Shown here: positions 9,157 to 18,614 of the stretch, piece after piece
How the letters are laid out: each line of letters opens with the position of its first letter
How positions within the stretch are numbered: the stretch's first letter is position 1
From: Gluconobacter cerevisiae
GTDB taxonomy: Bacteria > Pseudomonadota > Alphaproteobacteria > Acetobacterales > Acetobacteraceae
Direction of reading: 5' to 3'
DNA length: 64,000 nt
Assembly (NCBI RefSeq): GCF_015244675.1
Contig: NZ_JABCQO010000001.1
Location: forward strand, 124,001-188,000
The notes under the pieces: model-generated
Seen by the model: the letters and a program-made list of their open reading frames with translations, nothing else
The model's database searches: none
What the model was told of the DNA's origin: nothing
Position numbers and translations under genes: made by a program

Positions 9157-10106
9157 GCGTCGTACAGCACGCAGGCCACGTGCCGCCCTTCTTCCGGTTC
9201 CCGCAACGCAGGACGCACGGCACAGTCCGGTCGCACAAAGCGGCAGCGCGGCGCGAAAACACAGCCTTCTGGCCGCGCATCCGGAGCCGGCGGACGCCCC
9301 GGAATGGTGGGCAGCGCCTCCGGCCTCGGTCCATCCAGCGGCGGGATCGCCTCCAGCAAAGCCTGCGTATAAGGATGCAGCGGTCGCGCCATCACCGCCG
9401 CAACCGGCCCCTGCTCTACCACAAGCCCGGAATAGACAACCGCCACATGCGTACACGTCTGCGCCACGACGCCCATGTCATGCGTAATCAGCATCACACC
9501 GGCCCCACTGTCGCGGATTTCGCACAACAATGTCAGGATCTGCGCCTGCACCGTGACATCAAGCGCGGTAGTCGGCTCATCCGCGATCAGAAGCGACGGA
9601 CCACAGGACAGCGCCATCGCGATCATGGCGCGCTGACGCAGACCGCCGGAAAGCTGGTGCGGATAGCGTTTCGCCGCAGCTTCCGGATCAGGCACCCCCA
9701 TCCGCCCCAGCAGAGCCACGGTCCGCGCGCGAGCCTCACGACGGCTGACACGATCATGCAGCCGGATCTGCTCGTCGATCTGCGCCCCGATGGAGCGGAC
9801 CGGAAGGAACGCTGTCATCGGGTCCTGAAAAATCATGGCCATGCCCGCACCGCGCAGACGCCGCCACTCCCGATCCTTCATCCCCAGAAGTTCACGCCCT
9901 TCAAAGCAAATGGAGCCCGAAGCCTTTAGACCCGGCAGCAGCCCCATGACGCTCATAGCGGTCAGGCTCTTTCCCGATCCGGATTCCCCCACCACGCCCA
10001 ACGCGTCCCCGCGCCGCACGTTCAGGGAGACATCTTCAAGCAGTGCCGTTCCGTTCGGCAATTCCAGATGCAGGTGATGCAGCTTCAGAAGCATTTCAGC
10101 GCCCAT
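9153..10106 (-). CDS. ABC importer ATPase (DppD/OppD-type)
   Basis: A 317-residue ATPase, partner of the DppF-like subunit. Walker A GESGSGKS, signature LSGGLRQRAMIA, Walker B LLIADEPTTALD and the C-terminal HPYTQALLEAIP extension are present. The start is set at 10106, where GGAGGGG lies about 5 bases upstream; the next in-frame ATG at 10094 lacks a close ribosome site. It overlaps the preceding permease by 11 bases. Confidence 0.9.
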   Translation of the reverse strand: MGAEMLLKLHHLHLELPNGTALLEDVSLNVRRGDALGVVGESGSGKSLTAMSVMGLLPGLKASGSICFEGRELLGMKDREWRRLRGAGMAMIFQDPMTAFLPVRSIGAQIDEQIRLHDRVSRREARARTVALLGRMGVPDPEAAAKRYPHQLSGGLRQRAMIAMALSCGPSLLIADEPTTALDVTVQAQILTLLCEIRDSGAGVMLITHDMGVVAQTCTHVAVVYSGLVVEQGPVAAVMARPLHPYTQALLEAIPPLDGPRPEALPTIPGRPPAPDARPEGCVFAPRCRFVRPDCAVRPALREPEEGRHVACVLYDA

Positions 10107-11079
10107 GCCGCCCCTCCCTGATCCGCGGGTCCAGCAGCGCATAGAGCCCGTCCACCAGCGCATTGGCGATGACGACAAAAACAGCGGCATACATGACAGT
10201 CGCCATAATGAGCGGCAGGTCGAGCGTCGCCAGCGCCTGATAAGTCAACCGCCCAACGCCCGGCAGGGCGAACACGACTTCCGTCAGAAGCGCGCCGCCC
10301 CCCAGGAGCTGCGCGAAATCCAGCCCGAACAGCGACACATAACTCAGCCAGGACAGGCGCAAACCATGCCACAGCCATACCCGCACCGGCCCTGCCCCCT
10401 TGGCCCGCGCCGTACGGATGGAATCCTCGCCCATCGCCGTTAAAAGTTCGGACCGCAGAACCCGCGCATAAAGGCCGATAAAACAGACTGCCAGCGTCAG
10501 AGACGGCAGGAACAGCGCCTTCGCCCAGCCCCACGGGCTCTGCGAAAACGGCACATATCCCAGCGGCGGCACCCAACGGAACAGAAACGTGTCATGCCAG
10601 CGGCTCTGCGTCACGAGATTGACGACCTCGCCCAGCCAGAACACTGGCATGGATAGCCCAATCAGCCCCAAAACCATCAACAACCGATCCACCCAGCTAT
10701 CGCGCAAGACCGCCGAAGCAATCCCGAAAACCAGCGACCCGCTGACCCAGAAAAATGCCGCCCACAGCACGAGCGAAAGCGTCACCGGGGCCGCCTGCAA
10801 CACTTCAGGCACAACGCGCTGACCGTGATTGACGAAGGACGTCAGGTCCCGGCTCACGAACAGCTTTTGCATCATCGTCACATACTGCACCGGCAGCGGA
10901 CGATCGAAACCATACTCCGCCCGGATGCGCGCCACGACCTGCGGACTGGCTCCGCGCCCTGCAATACGCGCCGTTGGGTCCGCACCCGGTGTCGCAAAGA
11001 AAATGCAGAACACCAGAACCGAAATCCCGAAAATGACCAGCAGCATCTGCCCGGTCCGGGAGGCGAAACTCCGGATCAT
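10096..11079 (-). CDS. ABC importer permease (DppB/OppB-type)
   Basis: A 327-residue inner-membrane permease with six predicted helices. It has the DppB-type N-terminal helix followed by a periplasmic segment (YGFDRPLPVQY, typical of the family) and the cytoplasmic EAA loop around RTARAKGAGPVRVWLW, which docks with the ATPases. The start overlaps the stop of the upstream permease by four bases (ATGA). The substrate is not visible from sequence. Confidence 0.9.
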   Translation of the reverse strand: MIRSFASRTGQMLLVIFGISVLVFCIFFATPGADPTARIAGRGASPQVVARIRAEYGFDRPLPVQYVTMMQKLFVSRDLTSFVNHGQRVVPEVLQAAPVTLSLVLWAAFFWVSGSLVFGIASAVLRDSWVDRLLMVLGLIGLSMPVFWLGEVVNLVTQSRWHDTFLFRWVPPLGYVPFSQSPWGWAKALFLPSLTLAVCFIGLYARVLRSELLTAMGEDSIRTARAKGAGPVRVWLWHGLRLSWLSYVSLFGLDFAQLLGGGALLTEVVFALPGVGRLTYQALATLDLPLIMATVMYAAVFVVIANALVDGLYALLDPRIREGRHGR

Positions 11080-12059
11080 CGGGCCGTACCTTTCGGATCA
11101 ATCTGATCCCGCAGCGCATTGCCCAGAACATTCAGGGCCAAAACGGTCAGGACGATCGCAACACCCGGAGCAATCGCCACCGCAGGGCGCGTATAGAGCA
11201 GTCCTTCGCCGTCCTGAATGATCGTCCCCCACGATGCCGCCGGAGCCTGCACGCCGAGCGACAGGAACGACAGCGCGGACTCCGCGAGCATGCACAACGC
11301 CATCACCAGAGGCGCGAGCACGGCCATGGTCGGCATCAGTCCCGGCAGGATCTCCCGCCACAGAATACGGAAATCCGACGCTCCCATCCCTCGGGCCGCC
11401 ATCACAAACCCCGCCTGAGACAGGCTCAGTGCCCGCGCCCGGAAAGGCCGAGCCGCATAGGGCACATAAACCAGCGCAATAATCCCGATTGGAATCAGCA
11501 GGTTATCCGCGCCGATGGTGATGAAACCAAGCCGGATGCCATGCCCAACCGTGACGACGGAGAGCGAAATCGCAAACAGATAAACCGGGATCGCCCAGAG
11601 CATGTCCAGAATGCGCGACAGAATCAGGTCGATCCAGCCCCCGAAATATCCCGCGCAAATCCCCAGACACGCCGCCAGACACAGACAGAACACAGCGGAG
11701 GACGATGCAATCAGAAGCGAATTGCGCCCCCCATAAAGCACACGCGCCGCGACATCCCGCCCTTGCGAATCCGCACCCAGCACATAAGGCCCCGACCGCC
11801 AGTCCGGCCCAATCGGGCTGAGACCCAGATGCAGCGGATTGTCGTTCGGCTGCATGAGATCGACGCGCTGTCCATTGCGCATGGTCGTGCCCGCGATATC
11901 GGACGAGAACGGATCGACACCGTTCAGCGTGGCGTAGAGAGGAGCAGACAGGCAGGCGACAATGATGAAAGCCAGAAGCAGGGCCGCAAAAGCACCGTCA
12001 CGACGTGTCAGAACAGCGCGGGCAATCCGCCGGTAACTTCCTTCCACGCCTGCTCCCAT
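11076..12059 (-). CDS. ABC importer permease (DppC/OppC-type)
   Basis: A 327-residue permease of the DppC class: an N-terminal cytoplasmic segment, a first helix, a long periplasmic loop ending HVLGADSQGRDV-like (here YVLGADSQGRDVAARVLYGGR), then five helices with the EAA loop AARGMGASDFRILWREILPG. It is the first gene of the four-gene importer. No periplasmic binding protein gene is found before or after it in this window, which is unusual because these importers need one. Confidence 0.9.
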   Translation of the reverse strand: MGAGVEGSYRRIARAVLTRRDGAFAALLLAFIIVACLSAPLYATLNGVDPFSSDIAGTTMRNGQRVDLMQPNDNPLHLGLSPIGPDWRSGPYVLGADSQGRDVAARVLYGGRNSLLIASSSAVFCLCLAACLGICAGYFGGWIDLILSRILDMLWAIPVYLFAISLSVVTVGHGIRLGFITIGADNLLIPIGIIALVYVPYAARPFRARALSLSQAGFVMAARGMGASDFRILWREILPGLMPTMAVLAPLVMALCMLAESALSFLSLGVQAPAASWGTIIQDGEGLLYTRPAVAIAPGVAIVLTVLALNVLGNALRDQIDPKGTAR

Positions 12060-12127
12060 TCGTTCCGGTTTGTATTGTTTCCTGTTCTACAGCACGAAAC
12101 CACCCGGACAGAAGAGACTCTTCGCAA

Positions 12128-12325
12128 TCAGGCGAGATCGAGGGCCGGTTTGCGCACATGCAGACGAATGCGCTGCTGGAGCGTCCCCAGATCTGGAAGG
12201 AGTTCATTATGGAGCGCGCGCACGCTGTCATGCGCGGCATAAAAGCGCCGCTTTCCGCTGCTGCTGACCAGAATGGCCGCGCCGAGAAAAACACCGTTGA
12301 TTTCGATGATGGTTGAACCAAGCAT
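12128..12325 (-). CDS. Small hypothetical protein
   Basis: A possible 65-residue protein, 68 bases upstream of the ABC permease on the same strand. It opens with a short hydrophobic stretch (IIEINGVFLGAAILV) and continues with a charged, protein-like sequence (GKRRFYAAHD, ELLPDLGTLQQRIRLHV). I do not recognise the family. Amino-acid composition looks coding rather than random, but the ribosome site is weak (AGGG about 10 bases upstream) and no homologue can be checked here. Two strong hairpins lie just upstream. Confidence 0.45.
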   Translation of the reverse strand: MLGSTIIEINGVFLGAAILVSSSGKRRFYAAHDSVRALHNELLPDLGTLQQRIRLHVRKPALDLA

Positions 12326-12347
12326 GATGCCGGACCCTGAAGAAAGA

Positions 12348-12400
12348 GCCCGACAATCCTGTGTCGGGCGTTATGACATGCCGGAGGCAAATGCCTCCGG
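12348..12400 (-). terminator. Two adjacent strong hairpins, one with a U-rich tail on the minus strand
   Basis: GCCCGACA/TGTCGGGC (12348-12369) is a perfect 8-bp stem, and on the minus strand it is followed by TCTTTCTT, like an intrinsic terminator. CCGGAGGC/GCCTCCGG (12381-12400) is a second perfect 8-bp stem with a 4-base loop. They precede the small hypothetical gene, so they may belong to a leader or to a short minus-strand RNA. Confidence 0.5.
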
Positions 12401-12647
12401 ACCTGAAAAGAGGCAGCGCGATTGCTGCGAGCTACACATTCGACACATCATCGACCGACCGGCCCTGTTGTTGTGGACGTCACTTTAGAATGTCGCATAG
12501 GACATCCGGACAGACATCGTCAATATATAACGCATGAATATGATGTGATATCAATAAATACGTTTTAATTAAGTTATTTATATGTTGTCATAGCCCCCTT
12601 CATTTACCGTCTGCCCTTCCCCCCGTTTTCCATGTTAAGTGGGAATC
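12401..12647. other. Intergenic region before cysK
   Basis: No gene seen. The right half is clearly AT-rich (about 12510-12600) and probably holds the cysK promoter. No riboswitch or clear operator was recognised. Confidence 0.5.
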
Positions 12648-13643
12648 ATGAGCAAGAAGGTTCCGTTGTCCCCCGCCCCGTTCGAAGGTTATGCAGCCCC
12701 CCGGGGACGCGTTTTCAACTCTTTCCTGGAAACGGTAGGAGGCACCCCGCTGGTGGCGCTACCGCACCTGACCCAGCGTGAGCATCTCAACGGGCGATTG
12801 CTCCTCAAACTGGAATTCTTCAATCCGCTCGGCTCCGTCAAAGACCGCATCGGCGTGGCCATGCTGCGGGATGCCGAAACGCGCGGCCTGATCACGCCGG
12901 GCCGTACGGTCCTGATCGAACCAACTTCCGGCAATACCGGTATTTCGCTGGCTTTCGCAGCCGTGGCGCTGGGCTACCGGCTGATCGTAACCATGCCGGA
13001 AAATGCCTCGACCGAACGCCGCAAGATGCTGCGCCTGATGGGCGCGGAAACCGAACTGACCTCTGCATCCCGCGGCATGGCCGGTGCGATCGAACGCGCC
13101 GAGCAGCTCAACAGCACCCTTCCCGACGCCTGGATGCCGAGCCAGTTCGAAAACGACGCTAATCCCGCCGTGCATGAACAGACGACAGCGCAGGAAATCT
13201 GGGAAGATACGGCGGGCAAGGTCGATATGGTCGTGGCCGGTCTGGGAACGGGCGGCACGGCCTCCGGCATTGCCCACGGTCTGAAAAAACATCGCAAATC
13301 CATCAAGATTTACGGCGTGGAACCACGCGAAAGCGCAGTCCTTCACGGGGACGAGCCGGGACCACACGGCATTCAGGGCATTGGACCGGGCTTCGAACCC
13401 GATACGCTGGACCTCAAGGCGCTGGACGGCGTGTTCGAAGTCTCCGAGCAGGAAGCCGTCGCAACCGCCCGCCTTTGCGCCGCCGTCGAAGGTATTCCCA
13501 TCGGGATTTCGTCAGGCGCAGCGCTGTTTGCCGGAATGGAATTGGCCCGCAAACCATCCAGTCGCGGTAAAACAATCGTGGCCATCGTGCCGTCTTTCGC
13601 GGAACGCTATCTCTCCACACAGCTTTTCGACGGGCTCTCCTAA
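12648..13643 (+). CDS. cysK: Cysteine synthase A (O-acetylserine sulfhydrylase)
   Basis: A 331-residue PLP enzyme that makes cysteine from O-acetylserine and sulfide in the cytoplasm. The PLP lysine is K65 in FFNPLGSVKDRIG; the substrate loop is PTSGNTGIS and the phosphate-binding turn GLGTGGTASG. SSGAA near residue 290 contacts the pyridine ring. A GTG nine bases upstream is in frame, but the ATG at 12648 (after GTGGGA) fits the family N terminus better. It stands alone, followed by an AT-rich hairpin. Confidence 0.93.
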   Translation: MSKKVPLSPAPFEGYAAPRGRVFNSFLETVGGTPLVALPHLTQREHLNGRLLLKLEFFNPLGSVKDRIGVAMLRDAETRGLITPGRTVLIEPTSGNTGISLAFAAVALGYRLIVTMPENASTERRKMLRLMGAETELTSASRGMAGAIERAEQLNSTLPDAWMPSQFENDANPAVHEQTTAQEIWEDTAGKVDMVVAGLGTGGTASGIAHGLKKHRKSIKIYGVEPRESAVLHGDEPGPHGIQGIGPGFEPDTLDLKALDGVFEVSEQEAVATARLCAAVEGIPIGISSGAALFAGMELARKPSSRGKTIVAIVPSFAERYLSTQLFDGLS

Positions 13644-13650
13644 AGCCCAT

Positions 13651-13680
13651 AAAATAACTTTTTAATAAAGTTATTTTATT
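13651..13680 (+). terminator. AT-rich hairpin downstream of cysK
   Basis: AAAATAACTT and AAGTTATTTT are perfect 10-base arms around a 7-base loop, followed by T-rich sequence. The stem has few GC pairs, so termination efficiency is uncertain. Confidence 0.5.
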
Positions 13681-13765
13681 TAATATCCATATATGTTCGT
13701 TATTAAACCAAATCCTGTTCCGGCCTCGTGTAAAAGAGTCGGGAGGGCTGAGAGGAGATAACGCC

Positions 13766-14434
13766 ATGAACCTGTTTTCCGGCCGTCCCACATCTTTCGA
13801 TCCTGCCTGGGCCACACATAACCTCTCCGAAACGGCACAGCCCCGCATCGCCAGAGCATTCCGCACTCTCGGACAACAGGTCGATCTGCTTCTGGTGCCG
13901 GGCCTGTTCGGCTCGGGCCAGGATCACTGGCAATCGCATTGGGAACAGACTTATGGCCTGCGCCGCCTGCGCCAGAAGGACTGGGAAACACCCAATCCAG
14001 CAGACTGGGAAGCCGCGCTGACGGAAGCTATCGAAGCCTCAACACGCCCGACTTTCCTGATCGCGCACAGTCTCGGCTCGGTGCTGACTGCAAAATGGCT
14101 GACAAGACATGGAGGACGGCGCGTTGCCGGAGCCTTTCTGGTCGCCCCGGCCGATATCGACCAGACGACCCACCCGGATGTTGCACTCATCCGGGCGTTT
14201 GGCCCCCTTCCCGGAACGCCCCTTCCCGCCGCCACAGCCATCATGGCCAGCAGCAACGATCCCTGGCTGTCCCTGCCCCGCGCGCGCGAACTGGCCAGAC
14301 ACTGGCAATCGGATTTTCTGGAAGCGGGCGCCGTGGGCCATATCGGCAGCAGCGAGCCACTGGGCCTGTGGGAACATGGCGCAACAGCCATGCTCGATTT
14401 CGCCAGAAGGCGGCTGCCGCTCCGGGTCCAGTAA
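13766..14434 (+). CDS. RBBP9/YdeN-family serine hydrolase
   Basis: A 222-residue alpha/beta hydrolase. The mature fold starts near residue 37 with LLLVPGLFGSGQDHWQSHWE. The nucleophile is S102 in AHSLGS; the acid is the Asp of ASSNDPW and the base the His of GAVGHIG, all in the order typical of RBBP9/YdeN proteins. These act as small-molecule esterases of poorly known substrate. There is no signal peptide, so it is cytoplasmic. It is convergent with copA, 17 bases away, and does not look part of the copper set. Confidence 0.85.
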   Translation: MNLFSGRPTSFDPAWATHNLSETAQPRIARAFRTLGQQVDLLLVPGLFGSGQDHWQSHWEQTYGLRRLRQKDWETPNPADWEAALTEAIEASTRPTFLIAHSLGSVLTAKWLTRHGGRRVAGAFLVAPADIDQTTHPDVALIRAFGPLPGTPLPAATAIMASSNDPWLSLPRARELARHWQSDFLEAGAVGHIGSSEPLGLWEHGATAMLDFARRRLPLRVQ

Positions 14435-14451
14435 CTCCGGAGCAGAGGGCC

Positions 14452-16833
14452 TCAAACCTGACGGCCGAAAGGTCTCCAGCGGTTGAGCAGCAGAGAATTG
14501 CTGACTACCGAGACGGAACTCATGGCCATGGCCGCCCCCGCCACGATTGGGTTCAACATGCCGAACGCCGCCAGCGGCAGACCCAGAATGTTGTAAATAA
14601 AGGCGAAAAACAGGTTCTGCCGGATCTTGGACAGAGTGGCGCTGGATAGGGAGATTGCATCCAGCACCCCGGTCATTTCGCTTTTCATCAACACGACATC
14701 CGCCGTATCGAGTGCCACGGCAGACCCCGCACCGATGGCAAACCCAACATCAGCCGCCGCCAGTGCAGGCGCATCGTTGATACCATCGCCCACCATGCCG
14801 ACCAGATCGCCCTGCGCGCGGTATTTCGCCACGCCTTCGGCCTTGTGCTCCGGGAGAACCCCCGCCAGATACTCATCCACACCGACCTGCCGGGCCACCA
14901 CAGACGCCGCGCGTTCATTATCTCCCGTCAGCATCACCACGCGGATGCCCCGCGCTTTCAGAGCCTTCACTGTCGCCACGGCATCCGACCGCAGTTCATC
15001 CGCCAAGGCGATGACCCCAAGAACCTGCCCGGCGCACGCCACGGCAATAACGGTGTTACCTTCGCTTTCCAACGCGGCAACCGGTAGGGACAACAGGTCC
15101 AGACCGCTTTCCCGCATGAATGCTGGTGAGCCCAGCCGGGCTTCCTGACCGTCGATCCGGCCAATCACGCCCTTGCCGGGAACAGCCTCAAAATCTTCTG
15201 CTGCAACAGACGCGCTTACACCATTACTCTGCGTGTAATCCACGATGGCGCGTGCCAGCGGGTGCTCCGAGTTATACTCCAGCGCCTGCGCAACGCCCAG
15301 AAGCCTATCCAACAAAACCCCATTCGCCGGATGAATGGCGGCAACAGCGGGACGCCCCTGCGTCAGGGTGCCGGTCTTGTCGACAATGATGGTTTTCAGC
15401 TTCTCGGCCCGCTCCAGCGCATCAGCGTTGCGAAACAGAATGCCGGATTGTGCGCCACGCCCCGTCCCCACCATGATGGCCGTGGGTGTGGCAAGACCGA
15501 GCGAACATGGGCAGGCAATAACCAGAACAGACACCGCCGAAACAAGGCTCCAGACCGCAGACCCGGTAACGGCCCAACCGATCAGGAATGTCAGAACCGC
15601 AATCCCGATCACGGCCGGGACGAAAATACCCGACACACGATCGGCCAGACGCTGCACATTCGCCTTGGAACCCTGCGCCTGCTCGACCATTTTTACGATC
15701 CGCGCCAATGCGGTATCCGCGCCAACCCCTGTGGCTCTGACACGCAGCGCCCCATTCGCGTTCATGGTGCCGCCGAACACATCCTGCCCGACTTCTTTCA
15801 GAACCGGGACGCTCTCGCCCGTCAGCATGGACTCGTTGACTTCGGACGCCCCTTCAAGGACCTTCCCGTCCACCGGCACACTCTCACCGGGCCGCACGAC
15901 GAAAATATCACCGACATGCATGTCCGCGACGGCCCGGTCCACGATCGCGCCGTCACGCTCGACATGCGCAATCTGCGGCTGAAGCTGAAGCAGGCTCTCG
16001 ATCCCGGCGCTGGTCCGGTTCTTGGCCCGCGTTTCCATGAGCTTGCCGAGCGAAATCAGCGTGATGATGGAGGCGCTGGCTTCGAAATAAACATGCTGAT
16101 GCAGCCCGAACACCACAACAACCGCACTGAACAGCCACGCGATGGACGTGCCCAGCACGACCAGCACATCCATATTGGCCGAACCGCCACGCACCGCATT
16201 CCACGCCCTGCGATACAGATGCGCCCCGCAGACGAACTGCACGATTGTGGCGAACACGAACTGCACCAGAACCGGCACGATCATACGTCCGAAGAACATG
16301 CCGATCATCTCGGCAAAAAGCGGCAGCGAGAGAACAAGCGTCAGGATGAACCGGTTGCGCTCCCGCTTCCAGATCGCCGCACGTTTGGCCTTCGGATCTT
16401 CGCGCTCCCCCTCGTCCAGCCGCGTTGCGCCAAATCCGGCCTTCTCGATCTTCCCGATCAGATCAGCCGGTTCGACCACGCCCGGGATATAATTGATATG
16501 CGCCCGCTCGGCCGCAAAATTTACACTGGCCTGCACGGAAGGCTGCCGGTTCAGGATCTTTTCGATCCGCGCCGCACAGGCCGCACAGGTCATGCCTGAC
16601 AGCGACAGATCAAGGCTCTGTTCGTCCACGGAAAAGCCCGCACGCCGCACGGCAGCCACAACGCTTTCGATGGAAGACGCCGTATTTTCGAAAGCGACCT
16701 GCGCGCGCTCGGAGGCAAAATTGACGGTCGCGTTGACGCCCTCCTGACGGTTGAGGACTTTTTCGATCCGCGCGGCACAGGCTGCGCAGGTCATGCCACC
16801 GACGGGGAAACTGATCGTTTCTGACATCTGCAA
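14452..16833 (-). CDS. copA: Cu(I)-exporting P1B-type ATPase
   Basis: A 793-residue P-type ATPase that pumps Cu(I) from cytoplasm to periplasm. Two N-terminal metal-binding domains each carry GMTCAACA (near residues 13 and 80). The transmembrane metal site is C441-P-C443, the phosphorylated residue D485 lies in DKTGTLTQG, followed by the EHPLARAI (HP) motif and [10 protein letters not shown]. It is the last gene of the leftward copper set, 59 bases behind the ABC gene, with a G-tract site of CsoR type upstream. Confidence 0.96.
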   Translation of the reverse strand: MQMSETISFPVGGMTCAACAARIEKVLNRQEGVNATVNFASERAQVAFENTASSIESVVAAVRRAGFSVDEQSLDLSLSGMTCAACAARIEKILNRQPSVQASVNFAAERAHINYIPGVVEPADLIGKIEKAGFGATRLDEGEREDPKAKRAAIWKRERNRFILTLVLSLPLFAEMIGMFFGRMIVPVLVQFVFATIVQFVCGAHLYRRAWNAVRGGSANMDVLVVLGTSIAWLFSAVVVVFGLHQHVYFEASASIITLISLGKLMETRAKNRTSAGIESLLQLQPQIAHVERDGAIVDRAVADMHVGDIFVVRPGESVPVDGKVLEGASEVNESMLTGESVPVLKEVGQDVFGGTMNANGALRVRATGVGADTALARIVKMVEQAQGSKANVQRLADRVSGIFVPAVIGIAVLTFLIGWAVTGSAVWSLVSAVSVLVIACPCSLGLATPTAIMVGTGRGAQSGILFRNADALERAEKLKTIIVDKTGTLTQGRPAVAAIHPANGVLLDRLLGVAQALEYNSEHPLARAIVDYTQSNGVSASVAAEDFEAVPGKGVIGRIDGQEARLGSPAFMRESGLDLLSLPVAALESEGNTVIAVACAGQVLGVIALADELRSDAVATVKALKARGIRVVMLTGDNERAASVVARQVGVDEYLAGVLPEHKAEGVAKYRAQGDLVGMVGDGINDAPALAAADVGFAIGAGSAVALDTADVVLMKSEMTGVLDAISLSSATLSKIRQNLFFAFIYNILGLPLAAFGMLNPIVAGAAMAMSSVSVVSNSLLLNRWRPFGRQV

Positions 16834-16877
16834 AGGGTCCTGTCAGCTAGGGACGCGGAAGGGAAGCTCCGCAAGAA

Positions 16878-16896
16878 ATATACCCCATACCCCTAT
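16878..16896 (-). promoter_or_regulatory. Possible CsoR-type site before copA
   Basis: On the minus strand this reads ATAGGGGTATGGGGTATAT, two GGGGTAT units in tandem, 45 bases upstream of copA and touching the stop of the ABC gene. It shares the GGGGTAT core with the inverted repeats before copZ but is a direct rather than inverted repeat, so assignment is tentative. Confidence 0.4.
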
Positions 16897-18614
16897 TTTT
16901 CAAGCATGGAAAAAACAGCTTTCCCACTTTCGAGAACAATTTCACGATCATGAAAAACACGCAGCGCATCATGATGCGCCACACTGACGCATGTGGTGTG
17001 AGGCAGAAAGAAAAGAAGGGCCTCGTAAAGACGGCGCTCATTGGCATCATCCAGCGCGGACGTCGCTTCGTCCAGAAACAGGATCGCAGGCCGGAACAGC
17101 AACGCCCGCGCCACGGCCAGACGCTGCTGTTCCCCCGGAGACAGAACAGCACCCCAATCTGCAATTTCTTCCAGTCGATGGCCGTATCCCGCCAGATTGA
17201 CGGCTTCCAGAGCCTGCTGGCAGGAGGCGGTGTCATAGTGGTCGGATGTTGCAGGATAGCTCAGCGCCTGACGCAGTGTCCCGGACGGAACATAGCTGCT
17301 CTGGGGCAGGAACATGGCCTGTCTCATATTGAAAGAGACCTCCCCCCGCCCGTGCCGCCACAAGCCGGCCAGCGCCCGCAGGAACGTGCTTTTCCCCGAA
17401 CCGGACGCTCCGCGAACCAGCCAGCGTTCGCCGCCCTGCATCGTCAGATCGCCAATTTGCACAATCGGTTTTCCATCCGGCAGGTTTAGAACCAGATCCC
17501 GGATCTGCACCGAAGGCGCGTCCGATGGAAAACGCACAATCCCGCTTTGAGAGGGTTGGCTGACAACCCGCTCGAACTCGCCCAGACGCTGAAGCACCGA
17601 ACGCAGGGTCGCCAGATCAGCATAGTTGAAAATGAACCATTCCAGACTGATCCGCACCTGCGTGTAGGCCGAATTGATCTGCGAATAGAGCCCGAAACTC
17701 AAAGCATGAGCCATGGCTTTAGGCGCCAGCATGAGCCAGAGCGGTATCGTTGCGACCCCGGTATAGAACTCGCTGATAAAATTGACCCGCCATGTGTAGC
17801 GCACAACGCTGCGCCAGTTCGTGGCAATATACGTCAGATAGCCGGACAGCCGTAACTGCTCGGCATTTTCACCTCCATAAAAGGCAATCTGTTCGGAATT
17901 ACGACGGACATCCATCAGCCCGGCACGCAGATCGGCATCAAAATGCTGCTGCCGGTAATTCGCACCGATCAGCGAAGCGCCAAACCGCTCCAGTATCCCG
18001 GAAGCCACCAGCGACGTGAGAACCGCGCCCAGAAAAAGATAGCCGGGGATCTGGAAATGACGGCCATGCCAGTCAAAAGACAATACCCCCCCGATGTTCC
18101 ACAGAACCACCGCGAAAGACAGCAGCGTGGTCACCGCATCAATAGCGTCCAGACCCAGTTTGAGCGTCTGGACCGTCATCTGGGACAGATCGTCCGCAAT
18201 ACGCTGGTCCGGGTTGTCCGCCCGGTTCGGGCCATGCTCAAGCCGGTAATACGCCTCGTCCGACAGATACTGCCGCAGATAAACCTTCGTGTTCCACAGA
18301 CGCCAGCGCATCGAAAGAACCTGCGTCAGATAGGTCTGTGTCGCATGCACCCCGACGGAGCCGAGCGTCACCAGAAGGTAAAACGGCAGCATCCCCAGAC
18401 AGCGCCCGACCTCTCCTGCAAAGAACGCATCGAAAAACCGGTGATACCAGGCCCCGAACCAGACGGCGGACTGGACGTAAAGCACGGACAGCCCGATGGT
18501 CCCGCCCAGAAGGGACCAGGCCCACAACTTCTCTTCGGATTTCCAGTAAGGAAGAAGAACTTTCCAGTCCGCCAGAGAATGTGGCGGAGTTACTGCGTCG
18601 TCAGTAGTTTGCAC
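16893..18614 (-). CDS. SbmA/YddA-type ABC transporter, fused membrane and ATPase domains
   Basis: A protein of about 573 residues with an ABC_membrane_2-type transmembrane half (residues ~25-340: WFGAWYHRFFDAFFAGEVG, DNPDQRIADDLSQMT) and a C-terminal ATPase with Walker A GASGSGKST, signature LSPGEQQRLAVARAL and Walker B PAILFLDEATSALDD. The family includes YddA and the BacA-related peptide/vitamin B12 importers. The in-frame ATG at 18677 would overlap the receptor gene by 77 bases and encode an out-of-frame copy of its last strand; the GTG at 18614 is therefore preferred. The gene sits between a TonB receptor and copA. Confidence 0.85.
   Translation of the reverse strand: MQTTDDAVTPPHSLADWKVLLPYWKSEEKLWAWSLLGGTIGLSVLYVQSAVWFGAWYHRFFDAFFAGEVGRCLGMLPFYLLVTLGSVGVHATQTYLTQVLSMRWRLWNTKVYLRQYLSDEAYYRLEHGPNRADNPDQRIADDLSQMTVQTLKLGLDAIDAVTTLLSFAVVLWNIGGVLSFDWHGRHFQIPGYLFLGAVLTSLVASGILERFGASLIGANYRQQHFDADLRAGLMDVRRNSEQIAFYGGENAEQLRLSGYLTYIATNWRSVVRYTWRVNFISEFYTGVATIPLWLMLAPKAMAHALSFGLYSQINSAYTQVRISLEWFIFNYADLATLRSVLQRLGEFERVVSQPSQSGIVRFPSDAPSVQIRDLVLNLPDGKPIVQIGDLTMQGGERWLVRGASGSGKSTFLRALAGLWRHGRGEVSFNMRQAMFLPQSSYVPSGTLRQALSYPATSDHYDTASCQQALEAVNLAGYGHRLEEIADWGAVLSPGEQQRLAVARALLFRPAILFLDEATSALDDANERRLYEALLFFLPHTTCVSVAHHDALRVFHDREIVLESGKAVFSMLEK

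Noticed and set aside
9157-9456. N-terminal extension of the DppF-like ATPase
   Set aside because: These 100 codons overlap the other ATPase in a different frame and are Cys/Gly/Ala-rich nonsense; the real start overlaps the upstream stop at 9156.
15262-16599. A 445-codon open frame on the plus strand
   Set aside because: Antisense to the copper ATPase; no recognisable protein features.
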